A DNA stretch of 64,000 bases from Melastoma dodecandrum (Eukaryota > Streptophyta > Magnoliopsida > Myrtales > Melastomataceae): the NCBI GenBank assembly GCA_029817715.1, contig JARUPY010000373.1, positions 1-64,000 on the forward strand. Direction: 5' to 3'. Both the position numbers and the translations under genes were made by a program. The notes under the pieces were generated by a model, which saw only the letters and a program-made list of their open reading frames with translations, did no database searches and had not been told where the DNA came from. This document shows, one piece after another, positions 1-10,309 of the stretch (positions are counted from its first letter, which is position 1; each line of letters begins with the position of its first letter).

Positions 1-400
1 CGCGCCGCGGCCGATCCGCACCGGCCAGCCGACGAGCGTGGCCAGGCGCTCGACGACGCGCCGCGAGGCTGCCCTTGCGCCGGCGGAACGCCACACGTGT
101 CGGCCACGAGCGTGCGCAGCGCATGCGCTTTGTGCTCGAACGGCAGGAGCCCGACCAGCTCGCCGATGTGCGGCAGCAGGCGCGCATCGCAGGTCTCGAC
201 GAACCAGTCGCGATGCAGCGTCTCGATGTCGGCCTTGACCGTCGTCCGCGCTTCGTCGAGCGCGGTCGAAAGGGCGAGCAGCGCGCCGTCCGCGTCGCGA
301 TTGCGGTAGAGCGCCGGCATGAGCCGGAAGATCAAGCCGCGGCGCTTCTGTCTTGGTCGTGTCCATTTTTGAAATGTCCGTCTTGGCAAGGGTCTTTCAT
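1..400 (-). CDS. eCIS tail protein (Pvc13/phage tail protein I-like), partial
   Basis: This is the N-terminal part of a gene that runs off the left edge. Read with two frame changes it gives an arginine-rich start, then LMPALYRNRDADGALLALST, HRDWFVETCDARLLPHIGEL and a segment resembling VAFRRRKGSLA followed by VERLATLVGWPVRIG. The order 'DWF-ET-C...PHIGELVG...RRRKG...LVGWP' is characteristic of the tail protein that follows the baseplate J proteins in eCIS and contractile-phage loci, and which links the baseplate to tail fibres. ATG at 400 overlaps the stop of the upstream baseplate gene (ATGA). A second ATG at 366 is possible, because the 400 frame meets a stop near 332 unless a base is restored. 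The breaks lie near 340-360 and 90-110. Family call fairly sure; length and fibre domain unknown. Confidence 0.65.
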
Positions 401-3400
401 GGCAGCCGCACGTCGAGGATCGATGCCGGTGGGGTCGACGAGAAAGAGGGTCGGTGCCACGAAGCGTCCCGTCGAAGGATCCCACCGGGCGATCTCGGCC
501 GCGCTTCCATCATGCGCCGCGGCGCATCGACGCGGGTGTCGGACCCTCGGCGTGCGCCACGCCGGCCACCGCTTTCGAGCACGTCCTTGATCGAGGAGGG
601 CCAAAGCCCCGGACGCGCCGCTCGGCGAAAAGGCGTCGAGCACGGCCGCACGGGCAGCGCGCGCGGCCACGGCATCGGGATCGGCGACCCGCCGTGTCAC
701 GATCCCCGCCGCGACGCGAAGCGCCCGCGTCGCGAAGCCGCCGACGTGGAGCGCGAGGCGATCCGTATCGCGCCGATTCCACCGGCGTCCTGCAGGCTCC
801 GCAGCAGTCCCGGTAACGTCGTCGGCGGGCGTGCCGTCGTCGGCGACGACCAAAAGGCACACGGTCGGCACTTCGGCCTCGAGCAGCTCGGCCTGCGCCC
901 TGCCGATGCCGAGGAAGCCGGCGGCGAACGTGGCATAGTCGGCGAGCGAGACGATCCCGCGGGCGAGGCTCGCTCTGCCAGGGCACGCGAATGCGCAGAT
1001 CCTCGATCGACTGGGCATCCCGCCCGTCGCGCGCCGCCATCGGGTTGGTGACGGTGTGCGGATGCCGATCGGCCGGCGGCGCAGCGCACCAGCGTGCCGG
1101 CGGCGACGTTGCCGGCGTGCCCGGCCTCCGCACCGGTAGCTGGCGACGACGTTCTCGCTGCCGCTCGGCAACCGCGCGCCATTGATGCCGTCGCCGAAAT
1201 GGACGCTGGTGCGGCCTTGCCTACGTCGCGGCGGACGACGTAGACGCGGTCGCCGGGCCCGTCGAGCAGGAAAGAAGGGAGTCTCGCGCCAGCGCTGGCC
1301 TTCGACCTGTGCTTGCGGACCGGCGGCGCGAAGCGCCCTGGATGAGGGCTGGCCGCCCTTGATCCTGATCTCGAGCGAGCTCGCGATCCCGTGGCGCGGC
1401 GCGCAAGTGGGTCACGGGCGAGCGGTGCAGGGAGAAATGCTGACGCGCCTGTGTCTGCGTCCCGCTGCCGAGGACCTCGGCCGCCACCGTTTCCCCCATG
1501 CGTCACCGGCACGAGGTTGGCGCTGATGCGCAGCCTGCCGCGATCGTAGGCGCGGTCGCAGCGGCGCGGCGAGGGTAGAGTTGCGTTCCCTCCAGAACCT
1601 GATCGGCGCCGGCGAGCGTCGCGATCTCGCTGACGACGGGCTGGTCGGATCGCGCCGGCTGCAGCACGACTTGGCCGCGTGTCGCCATGAACGTCGCGAG
1701 CCCTTCCTCGTAGGCGATCGTCCACGCCCCTTCGCTATTCGCCGGGGCTTCGACGACGTTCGAGCCGATCGGTTCGCGTAGAGGCGGAGCAACGCGGGCG
1801 CGCCGGCGGCAACCAGGCCCGAGAGGCGAGGGCGCTCGGCGATCCAGGTCAGGTCGCAGTCGCGGACAAGCCAGCGCGTCCCCGGAGCGAGGACCTCGAC
1901 CACGGCACCGGGGCGACAAAATTTCGCGCCCGCATTGGGCGAAGATCAGCGCCAGCGACGCTGGGATCAGGCATCGATCGAGCGCCGGCGCCGCGTCGGC
2001 GCCGGCGTCGGCGAAAGGCCTGCGCCGCAGGACACGCTTCTGTGGCCCGGCGAGATGAATCGCGGCGTCGCGACCGGCGAGGAATCGCAACCGAGCCGGT
2101 CCGGACCAGGGCCAGCACATCGCTGGACTCGTGGGCTGCGACGGGGCGCGGCGCTCCATCGGGCCGGCATTCAAAGGCCGCCGGCGCCCCCCGTGCCGAT
2201 GAGCAGCCGGCCGTCGGCGATCAGCACGGTGCGTACGGGCGCGTCCGGGATGCGGCAGACCAGCCGCCAGCCGGACCGATTGCTGTGCAGAAGCACGCGG
2301 CCGTCCTCGCAACCGGCCACCAGCATGCCGCTGCCGTTGCCGACCGCGAGCGCGTTGACGCGCGAGGGCGGCGCGATGGTTGGTAACATCGCCCAGCCGG
2401 CATTGGGTGGCCGTGCCCAGACCGCGCCGGCATCGAGCCCCGCGAAGGCGCATCCGTCCGCGCCGGTTGCGAGGGCATGGACGCGGCCCGCCAACCGCCG
2501 GCTCGGTCCAATCGGGCGTGTTCCGCGCGCGGCCCCATTCGCAGGTCGACACGCCGAGGGACGTTCCGGCGAGGACATGCCCGTCGCGCGTGACCGCGAA
2601 TCAACGCCGCTTGGGTCGCCTTTCGGGGCCCCGAGGGAGAACCACCGGCGGACGGCGCTGCCGATGGCCCCGTTGCAGGCCGCACCGTTCCCGGCGTGCG
2701 AGGCGGCGGCGGGCGTTCAACCGCCGGCAGAATACGCCGTGCGGCAGCTGTCGCGGCGACGATGGCATTCCCATGCGGATGCACCGCCAGGGCTTGCACG
2801 ACGGCGCCGGGCGGCAGCCCCTCGTTCGCCGCCAGCCAAGGCGCGCCCTCCAACGATTCGACGACCAGCCCGGATGTCGTGGCGGCGAAGACGAAGGGTC
2901 CGGCGGCCGCCAGCGCCTGGACGGACTCCTGCTCCAGCGAAGGCATCGGCGCACCGTCGATCGCCATGATGCCGCCCATCCGGAGACGACGATCGTCGCG
3001 CCGGGGCGTGGGCCCGACACCAGCACGGCATGGCCCGGCTGCAGGCCGTCGGGGCGCGACGGCGACGGTCAGCCTGTCGCCCGCGACCGGCACGACTGAC
3101 GCGACGAGCGGCGCGTAACGGGATCAGCGGCTTCGGCGCGACGTGGGCGAGCGTCCGGCGCAGATCGAGTGCCTGAAGGCGCGGATCGGCCCGCGCTCGT
3201 CAGCTCGGTCACGGTCGCGGACTTGCCCGAACGCGATCCGTCGCGTCCGGGCGACCTGACGGATCGTGTGGACCTGCGGGGGCGACCTTCGTGCGTCCGT
3301 CGGCCGGCGCCAGCGCGAGCGTCTGGCCGGGCTCCAGATCCTCGATCGCGCGATCGAGATAGATGTGGCCGCCGGAGATATGGAAACCCGGGCCAGTCTC

Positions 3401-5458
3401 GGCTGAGAGGATCGCCGCAAGGGCGCTGCCGCCAGAAGTTGTCCGGATGCCGCGACGACGACGGCAGGTCCCGACAAGGGCAAAGGTTGCCTGACGGCGA
3501 TCGGATCACCGTCGACGAGCTCGAGCACGCGGGCTTCGTTGCCATGCGTCTCGGCCTCGCGCAGCAGCCAGATATCCGGGGTGCTGGCTTGCTCGAGCCG
3601 CGACTCGTGACGGGGTGAGCCAGCTCGATCCCCCGCCGCCGCCAGGACGTCGAGCAGCACCTGCGGCGCGCGTCCCTTGTAGAGCGCTTGCCGACACGAA
3701 TCATCGGCGTCGAACGTGAGGATGCTGGGTGTCTGCGTGTTTGCACGCGCGCCATGAGCGCGCCGTGCGCGGGCTCGAGAACAGGCCTTATCTGTCGCGG
3801 CGATCAGGCGCTCGCCGACGCGGGTCAGGCGCAAGACGCGGCGTCCGGCGAGGTCCTTCTCGAGCGTGCGCCCTTCCGTCGGAAATCTCGCTTGGCCCCT
3901 TCAGCACCGCGAAGACGCCGTCGTCCGTGCCGACGAGCACTGACGCGAGGCTCGCATCGTCGGCGATGGAGACGAGCGCGAAGGCGGATCGGGCCAAGGG
4001 CAACCTCTGCCAGCTCGGCTTCGGCGGGTCTGGAGATGGTCCGGTCCAGCTCGCGAGCAGGGCGGACGACCGGCTTGGCGTCGTCGTATAGAGCCCGTCG
4101 TTGGTCGCCGCGAGCCCAGCCGCCCCGGCCATCATCACGGCACGCACCGAGACCTGGGCGAGATCGCTCGATTTGTCCCTGCCAGGGAAAGCCGTCGTTG
4201 CACGGCGTCCAGGCTGTGAAGGCCCAGCGATAGACGCCTTGGTCGGTGCCGATCATCGCAGATGCGCCGATCCCGACGCGACGGTGGTGATCGCGCGGAT
4301 GGTGCAGGCCAGCGGCGGGCGGTGCCCAGTCCTGCGCGTCGCCCGCACCGGCGACCGCCGTCGCCATCTGCGTCCAGCTCAGCCCATCGTCCATCGAGGC
4401 GAAACATCGCCGCCTTTGCGCCCGCGGCGTAGATCATCCCATCGGCGGCGACGTGCAGCGCGAAGACGCTCGGCACGAGGGCCGCGAGCATCGCACGGTC
4501 CCAACGCCCGCCGCCGTCCATCGAGCGGAAGACGCCCTTCGACGTTCCCGCCAGCAGAATCCCCGACGCGGGTCGTCGCCATGGCGCGGACCTCGGCATC
4601 CACCGGAAGATCGTTGCGCAGCGGTGCCCAGGCTGCGTCCTCGGCCGCGATATCCGACAATGGCAGGCGCAGGAGGCCGCCGGCGCGAAGGCCGAGCGCA
4701 AGCCGTCTGGCCTCCGGCAAGCTGTCCCATCGCGGCGCTGTCCGACCGAACAGCCCGACCGAGCTTTGGAACAGGACCACCTCGAGAATCGGGGCAGGCC
4801 AGGGGGTGCCCTGGTCGGGCAGGCCGTCGTCCCACGTCAGCAGGGTCGTTTCCGTCTTGCGATCGATCAGAACGGCCGCGATCGTCACGAGCCATGTCTG
4901 GATCCCCTGGTCCCCCTTGGCGGCAATGAGGAGCGCCCGGTCCGGACGCGCTCCGGTGACGGTGCCCACGACGCGCAGGCTGGTGCAGCCCGCCCAGAGA
5001 GACGGCACGTCGGTCGTCGTCGTGGCGATCGGCGTTGATCTCGTTCCAGGCCGGTCGCAAGATGGTGCGCGCGCTCGATTCGAAGATGGCCGGCTGCTGG
5101 CGCGCGCTCGTCGGCGCGTCTTGAACGGACAGCGCGCCGGGCTCGACCACGATCCCTTCCGGCCTGCCGCCCTCGAACAGGTTGGCGAAGAGATGCGTGC
5201 TGGCGCTGAGCGCCGGCCGGAACGTCCACGCCGAGCAGATTGCGCCAGGTGGCGCACGGAACGCGGTTCGCGGGCGGTTCCGATGAAGCCTTCGTCGGCG
5301 ATGCGCCGCTGGTAGAAGGCGAGAACGTCGCAGACGCGCGCCCAGGCGCTCATCAGGGCGTTCGTGATGTCGCCGGCAGTGGCCGTGTTCAGCCGGTCGA
5401 GCGGCGGCTCGTGCGCCGCGCGCTGCCGCATCCTCTGCAGGAAGGCCGCATAGGTCAT
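397..5458 (-). CDS. giant J-like eCIS baseplate protein with two inserted beta-propeller-like regions
   Basis: About 1690 codons if read as one gene, against roughly 650-1100 for usual eCIS J-like baseplate proteins. The N-terminal part (5458-~4590) has the family start MTYAAFLQRMRQR, then ALMSAWARVCDVLAFYQRRI and GFIGTAREPRSV. At ~4590-3700 lie blade-like repeats including two Asp boxes (GVFRSMDGGGRW, SMDDGLSW) and MIGTDQGVYRW, LAATNDGLYTT, LVGTDDGVFAV. Baseplate-type sequence returns at ~3650-3010 (IYLDRAIEDLEPGQTLALA). A second repeat block follows at ~2960-1950 (VQALAAAGPFVFAATTSGL, VHALATGADGCAFAGLD, VNALAVGNGSGMLVAGCEDG). The C-terminal part has the signature PVTHGETVAAEVLGSG near 1460-1510, then ENVVASYR and SLADYATFAAGFLGIGRAQA. 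Start and stop are ATGA overlaps with both neighbours. At least ten frame breaks occur, so domain edges are approximate. Role inferred: a baseplate wedge displaying exposed propellers. It could instead be two or three genes, but no start/stop pair was seen inside. Confidence 0.72.
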
Positions 5459-6903
5459 CGTCTGGCGCGTGAGGCCGCAGGGGCGCCCGTGCCGCCGCGC
5501 GTCCATCGCGGGCGCGGTGAACGCGCGGCCCGCGGCGCGCGATAGACGTGCCCACGCTCGGTTCGGCCTCGAGCAGGTGCGAGATGCCGTGGTCGACGCG
5601 CCGAGGCCGCGGCAGGGGGGCGGTCGCGCGCGCGTGGTCGAGGCTTTCCGGGTCGGTGCCGCCCGCGCCCGCCGATCGGGTTGTCGACGCCGGCGATCAG
5701 GCCCTCCAGGCCGACGACGTGTTTCAACGCCCCTGAGCTGATATTGCCGGGGGCGCCCTGGCCGACGCGGTAGCGCGCGACATAGGTCCATTCCGGGCGG
5801 GGACGGCGGCCGCGATATCCGTCGCCGAAACGCAGCTCGACGCCGCCGTTCCCGTCGGGCTCGGCCACGAAGACCCGCTCGTCGGCGCGGGCATGAAGAA
5901 TGTTGTGCCGCGCCGTCCAGACCGCGTGCGGGCGCGCATCGGCGGGAAGGGAACGCGCGCGCTCCCAGCAGGAGCATCGCCGCCTCGGCGACCACGCCGT
6001 CGGGAGGCGAGGCCAAGGTTTCGGGATGCCAAGGCTTCGGCGATCGACAGATCGAGCGCCGCGGCATGATCGTAGGGGCACGTGTGCGCGAGATGGCCGC
6101 ACAGCAGGGATGTCGTGCAGGCGCCGTCGGCTGGCATCGGCGGGAGCTGGCTCTCGCGCGTACGGCCGTGATCGGCCAGCACCAGATTGCCGAGCACCGT
6201 CCACGCGCCGCTGGCGGGTGCGCCGGCGGGTATCGCATCGCCCGCATGCCATTCGACAAGGGTCGAGGCCCCATCGGCGACCGCGGCGGTCAACCGGACA
6301 GAGGTGCGCGAAGTAGCTCTCCAAGTGGTGGAACAGCAGGATGTCGCCGCGCGTCAGCCGAGTCAGGTGGCCGCGCAGGCGCAGGCGGGACGTCCGCCCT
6401 GGCCCGGCATCTCTCCCTCGGCCGGTGTCATGCGAGTGTGTGATCACGAACGAGGGTGATGGCGTGCATCGTCTCGAAGACGATACCGTCGTATTTCGCG
6501 TAATCGGCCTCGGATACCGTCGCGCCGAGGCCGAGCGTCTCGGCGAGCAGGGCGCGGCCGCGCGCGACGCTCACCACGTCGATGGCCGGGGGCGAGCTGC
6601 ACCAGCACGCGCGCCGAGATTCCCTCGTTCAATCGGTAGTCGACCAGCCGCGCATGACGGCGCACACTGCCCGACGCCGCGCCGTCGCGAGATAGGCCTC
6701 GGCCGCAACCGCGTCCTGGTAGTAGCTCAGATAGTCGCCGACATAGGCCAAGGACCTCGATGAGGGCGATGACGATGTCGCCTGGGTCGCGCTCGCTCCA
6801 GGCGGGCGCGGCCTTCGCAAGATGATCGAGCATCAGGGCGCGGAAGCTGTCGTAGTCTTTCGCAAAGATATTCGGGATTGTAATGAGGGAACGCCGAGTC
6901 CAC
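5455..6903 (-). CDS. eCIS baseplate J-like protein
   Basis: A baseplate wedge component of the contractile injection system. Motifs in order, across frames: SLITIPNIFAKDYDSFRALM, WSERDPGDIVIALIEVLAYV, GDYLSYYQDAVAAEAYLATA, SVRRHARLVDYRLNEGISAR, then ADYAKYDGIVFETMHAI, LTRLTRGDILLFHHLE, ERVFVAEPDGNGGVELRFGD and GNISSGALKHVVGLEGLIAG. These match the 'putative baseplate assembly protein' family. A GTG at 6903 is the likely start, six bases downstream of the gp25 stop. The end overlaps the next gene (ATGA at 5455-5458). Frame breaks occur near 6890, 6735, 6680, 6590, 6430, 6310, 6000 and 5650. At about 480 codons it is shorter than most relatives: the sequence after IAGVDNPIGG, which normally carries a long J domain, is only about 200 bases here, so a C-terminal loss is possible. 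Confidence 0.7.
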
Positions 6904-6908
6904 CGCCC

Positions 6909-7278
6909 TCAACCGGTTTTCGTGACGACGATCGTCTCGAGGGCTCTTGGTCAGGATGTCGACGTAGTGGAGCGAGATGGCGACGACGTCGTCCCTGATG
7001 GTTGGCATCGAGGCTCAGGACCTGGACGCGGTGGCCGAGCCATTGGCGCAGCGAGCCCTGGACAAGCGCCGCGACCGCGATCTTGGTCTCGGTATCGCAT
7101 CCTCCGAAGATGAGCTGGCGCAGCGCGCATCCGAAATGCGGTGCGGTTGACGCGCTCGCCGAGGTCGACCGAGCAGGATCTGCTCGATTAGATGCGCGAC
7201 GTGCTGAGCTGACGGCTCGATCGCCGTGAGGCCCGTCGCATCGATATGGTACGGCAGGGCCGCGTAGGCGGGCGTCAT
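6909..7278 (-). CDS. GPW/gp25-family baseplate protein
   Basis: Homologue of phage T4 gp25, the baseplate wedge protein that starts sheath polymerisation. The reading is MTPAYAALPYHIDATGLTAI, then HVAHLIEQILL, a frame break near 7165, GERVNRTAFGCALRQLIFGG, then TETKIAVAALVQGSLRQWLG and HRVQVLSLDA, and finally SLHYVDILTKS. The 'R..N..FGCGLRQLIF' and 'VQGALRRWLG.R' blocks are diagnostic of GPW/gp25. ATG 7278 overlaps the spike gene stop (ATGA). After a break near 6925 a short tail LETIVVTKTG reaches TGA at 6909-6911, giving about 123 residues, a normal size. It sits between spike and J proteins as in other eCIS and contractile phage clusters. Confidence 0.78.
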
Positions 7279-8125
7279 ACGATCGGTGCTCCGTCGATCA
7301 CGCCGCCGCCTTCGATGGCGAGGCCGCCTGCGATGTCGACTGCGCCCTCGACGGTCAGCGCGCCGGCGATGTTGACCTCGAGCTCGACGGTCAGCGCACC
7401 GGTGATGTTGGTCTCGCCCTCGACCGTCAGGATGGGCGCGATATTGACCTCGCCGTCGATACTGACGGCGATCCCCTCGATCTCGATCGCTTTCGGCGGA
7501 GAGGTCGATGGACGAGGCGGGGACGGCGATCGAGGTTGGCCTCGGGCGTGAGCTCGATCACCAGACTCGGGGACTGTGATCGTGATGGATTCGGCTTCCA
7601 TCGTGATCACCGATTCGGGGACCGTCAGGGTGATGCTCTCCGGCGTCATCTGGATCGTCGCTTCCGGGCAGAGGATCGTGATGCCTTCGGAGTTGAAGAG
7701 CATCGTCAGCGGGACGTCGACCGCCGGCGGGATGCACTGGAGCGAGAACCCGCCGACCTCGGGCAGGTCGTTTAGGATCATGGTGATGAATTCGGTCTTG
7801 AACACCTTGGTCTCGGGCGGCGGCGGCTCGGGTACGTGCAGGATGTCCTCCGGCCCCCAGAAGCAGCCGGCCCAGATCGGATAGTTTGGATCGCCCCCTT
7901 CGAACTCGATCCAGACGTTGGCGCCGATCGGCGGGATCGTGTAGAAGCCGACGTCGAAGCCTGCGTAGGGCGTGCACGGCAGCGCCCAGTTGAGCAGCGA
8001 GCCCGGAAGCGCCGGCACCTCGGCCATAATGCGGCCTGGAACAGCGGATCGACGTTGTCGACCACCTTGCCGCGGAACTTGCCAATATATTGCTGGCGGC
8101 CGTCGGCGTAGCGCGTCTCCTTCAT
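7275..8125 (-). CDS. eCIS spike protein (gp5/baseplate V-like OB fold plus beta-helix)
   Basis: The central spike that tips the tube. The N-terminus MKETRYADGRQQYIGKFRGK and the block LPGSLLNWALPCTPYAGFDV with VGFYTIPPIGANVWIEFEGG and PNYPIWAGCFWG form the gp5/phage base V OB-fold signature. From about residue 125 the protein becomes repetitive: ITILCPEATIQMTPE, SITLTVPES, VITMEAE, SITITVPES, then after about 7500 NIAPILTVEGETNITG, ALTVELEVNIAG, ALTVEGAVDIAG and GLAIEGGGVIDG, a short-period pattern expected of a triangular beta-helical needle. No PAAR motif is seen. Breaks near 8035 and 7500-7560. ATG 8125 overlaps the upstream hub stop (8122) and the stop overlaps gp25. Family call firm; the helix is inferred from periodicity. 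Confidence 0.85.
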
Positions 8126-9274
8126 GGCGCAACCACCGTCTCGAGGCTGCCGGTGCCTTCCCGCGTCAGCTTGAACGCTTGCTTGTAGGTACCGCGCTGG
8201 ATGGAATGGGTGACCTGGCGCACGACGTATCGCCCGTCGTAGGACCAGCCGGCGCCGCGGACGTCGACGACGCCGGGGATGTCGAGGATCGCGCCGTAGC
8301 GCGAGGTGTCGAGCTCGCCGTCGACGGTGACGACGTCGGTCGGTCGACATGTCGGTCGTGGCCAGCGCCTCGAGGTAGGATTCGATGTAGCCGTAGCGCG
8401 GGTCGGTGAACAGGTCGCGCTTCTGATAGGGGCTCAGCGGATCGAACGCGGGCACAGCGGCCAGCGGCGGCAGCCGTGAGGGAAGCACGACGGCGAGCGG
8501 AAGGTCGAGCTCGCTGATGTCGTCCTGCACCATGCCGAACGGTTTGGGTGGTCGACGACGAATCGAGACGGAAGCTGACCTTGTCGATGTTGGTCGAGGA
8601 GCCGAGGTCCATCGACAGCGCTGGCTTGACGGGCGCCGATGCGCAGCGGCGGCCCCCAATAGGCGGTGTTGGTAAGCGGCACGGGACCGGGCCTGACGTA
8701 GAACGTGTAGGCCGTAGGGCTTGGCGAGGGAAGACAGGTAGGCGCGGTCGGTCGCGTTCTGCTCGGGCACGCGCTCGATCATTGTCGGGATGAGATCCGC
8801 CTCGGTCGGGGATGACCAGCGGCTCGATGCCGATCACGGCATATTTCGCGAGCACGGCCCAGCGCGATTTCGGAATCGCCCATCTGCGGATATTGAAACG
8901 AGATCTGCAGGCGATCCATCAGGATGCTGACGTCCTCGCCCGTCACGGTGAGGCTCGCCGCACCGAACTGCTTGTCGTGCGCCAGCTCTTGCTGCGTGAT
9001 GAACCCGTCGATCAGGGTCACCGGCGCGCCGTCGAGACTGACGCCGAGCGTGATGCGGTTCCAGGGCTGCAGCGAGGAGCCGACCAGCAGCGCGAAGTCC
9101 CGATGTCAGGCCCTGCGTGCGGTCGGCGTTGAAGCGAAGCTGGAAGCTTGACGGCCCATCGGCGCTGCAGGTGATCTCGACGCTTTGCAGCTTCTCGACG
9201 ACCGCGAACGGTGCCGGCGTGGGGATCAGCGGTCCCGTCATCAGGAGCAGCTTGATCGAAGACGGCGCGGTCAT
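8122..9274 (-). CDS. eCIS baseplate hub protein (gp27/late control D-like)
   Basis: The hub that sits on top of the spike and accepts the tube. Read through several frames it starts MTAPSSIKLLLMTGPLIPTP, EKLQSVEITCSADGPSSFQL, then NRITLGVSLDGAPVTLIDGF, ITQQELAHDKQFGAASLTVT, GEDVSILMDRLQISFQYPQM, later AVLAKYAVIGIEPLVIP, LTNTAYWGPPLRIG, SMDLGSSTNIDKVSFRLDS, YLEALATTDMSTD and, at the end, GRYVVRQVTHSI and QAFKLTREGTGSLETVVAP. The pattern 'G....PAP..V.E.L.SVEIT.....SGFQL.F' and the C-terminal 'Y.V..VTHSI..G.YKQSF.L.R.G' are typical of the separate gp27-like hub of eCIS. Breaks near 9105, 8865, 8790, 8715, 8655, 8560 and 8340. Both ends are ATGA overlaps. About 383 residues. Confidence 0.78.
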
Positions 9275-9576
9275 GACGTTTCCCCGCCCGTCGAAGCTGA
9301 CGGCGGGAATGACGAGCCGTGCGCCCGGTACCATCAAGTCGAAGGGGTCCATCGCCCCGTTGGCGTCGGCAATGCGCCAGAAGGCGAGCGGAATCGCCGA
9401 TCGTGCGCGCCGTGAGATTTGTCGAGGCGCTCGCCGTCGCGCACCCGTACGCTGCTCATCAGGACCGGCGTCGCGATCGGCGGGAAACGTCGCGCCTTGT
9501 AGACGTGCATTTGGCCCTCTTCATCCTCGAAGCTCAAGTCCGGGAGCGTCGCGTAAACGACTGGTCGGGCCGAACA
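9271..9576 (-). CDS. small LysM-domain eCIS protein
   Basis: A short protein (about 100 residues) between the tube-initiator-like protein and the hub. It begins MFGPTSR and continues after a break near 9555 with LPDLSFEDEEGQMHVYKARR, FPPIATPVLMSSVRVRDGER, LDK, then (breaks near 9415 and 9395) LTARTIGD and LAFWRIADANGAMDPFDLMV, PGARLVIP. The segment 'V.GERLD..A....GD...FWRIADAN....P..L..PG..L.IP' is a LysM fold as found in contractile-tail hub adaptor proteins. A ribosome-binding site AGGAG lies about eight bases before ATG 9576. A restored base near 9285 would end the gene at 9271 in an ATGA overlap with the hub gene. LysM identity is sound; the C-terminus is inferred. Confidence 0.7.
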
Positions 9577-9588
9577 TTCCGCTTGCTC

Positions 9589-10259
9589 CTCAAAGGCCGC
9601 CGGCCGCGGGATCGACGGCGATCATCTGCGACGCGCTCGACGGCACCAGCTGCGGCCGCCATGTCGACGAGGTTCTGCTGATAGCTCATGAACTCGTGGT
9701 ATTCGGGGTTCGACGAGTCGAGGTCCGAATAGTTCAGGACGCGCATGTCGAGCGTCAGGGTCGCGCGGATCGGGTTGAGCTGCGAATCGAACATGTCCTC
9801 GACAACGTTGAAGCTGTTGATGCGCACCGGCAGCACGCGCTTGGCGCCCCACAGACGAAGAGGGTGCGCGGCGCGGTGAGCGGCGACACCTCCATGACGC
9901 CGAGCGCGAGCTGCGCCTGGTTGCGGTTGATCTGATCGAGCGAGGGATAGATCAGCAGCTCGAGCGCCGACAGCTGCGGCAGCGCGCCATAGGCGAGCGT
10001 CACGCTGTCGGCCGCCTCGAGCTCGTCGGTGACGTCGATCTGGATCTCCACCGAGATCGTCTGGACCGGTGCGCCGGTGAAACGCACGGCCTGCGACCGA
10101 TCGTTCTCCTCGCCGCCCACCTGTTGGGCGGCTCTGCAACGACCGCTTCAGCGATGTCGGATTGTAGGTGAACGGGATCACCGTCGGCGTGGCCGCATCG
10201 GGCGACACCGTGACGAAAGCGCCCCGCAATATCCTGGGGCCTCGGATCTTGCTACTCAC
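9589..10259 (-). CDS. CIS tube-initiator protein (Pvc7/LysM-adaptor-like)
   Basis: Member of the contractile-injection-system 'tube protein' family that sits between inner tube and hub. Starts with GTG: MSSKIRGPRILRGAFVTVSP, TVIPFTYNPTSLKRSLQ; after a break near 10130, AVRFTGAPVQTISVEIQIDV, LAYGALPQLSALELLIYPSL, LGVMEVSPLTAPRTLFVCG; after a break near 9850, KRVLPVRINSFNVVEDMFDS, NPIRATLTLDMRVLNYSDLD and YHEFMSYQQNLVDMA. The 'F.YNP..L.R', 'P.TLFVWG..RVLPVR' and 'NPIRA.V.L..RVL.Y.DL' signatures are diagnostic. A last break near 9655 would give the C-terminus QLVPSSASQMIAVDPAAGGL ending at 9589; without it the reading frame runs to 9534. About 223 residues. Upstream lies the palindromic repeat at 10376-10484. 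Confidence 0.8.
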
Positions 10260-10309
10260 GACGCTACTCCAACGCTCGTCACGACGCCGCCGTCACTCCG
10301 TTTGTGTCA

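Noticed and set aside
7275..7560. Tandem DNA repeat in the spike gene
   Set aside because: The periodicity is at the protein level (beta-helix); the underlying bases vary, so it is not reported as a DNA repeat.
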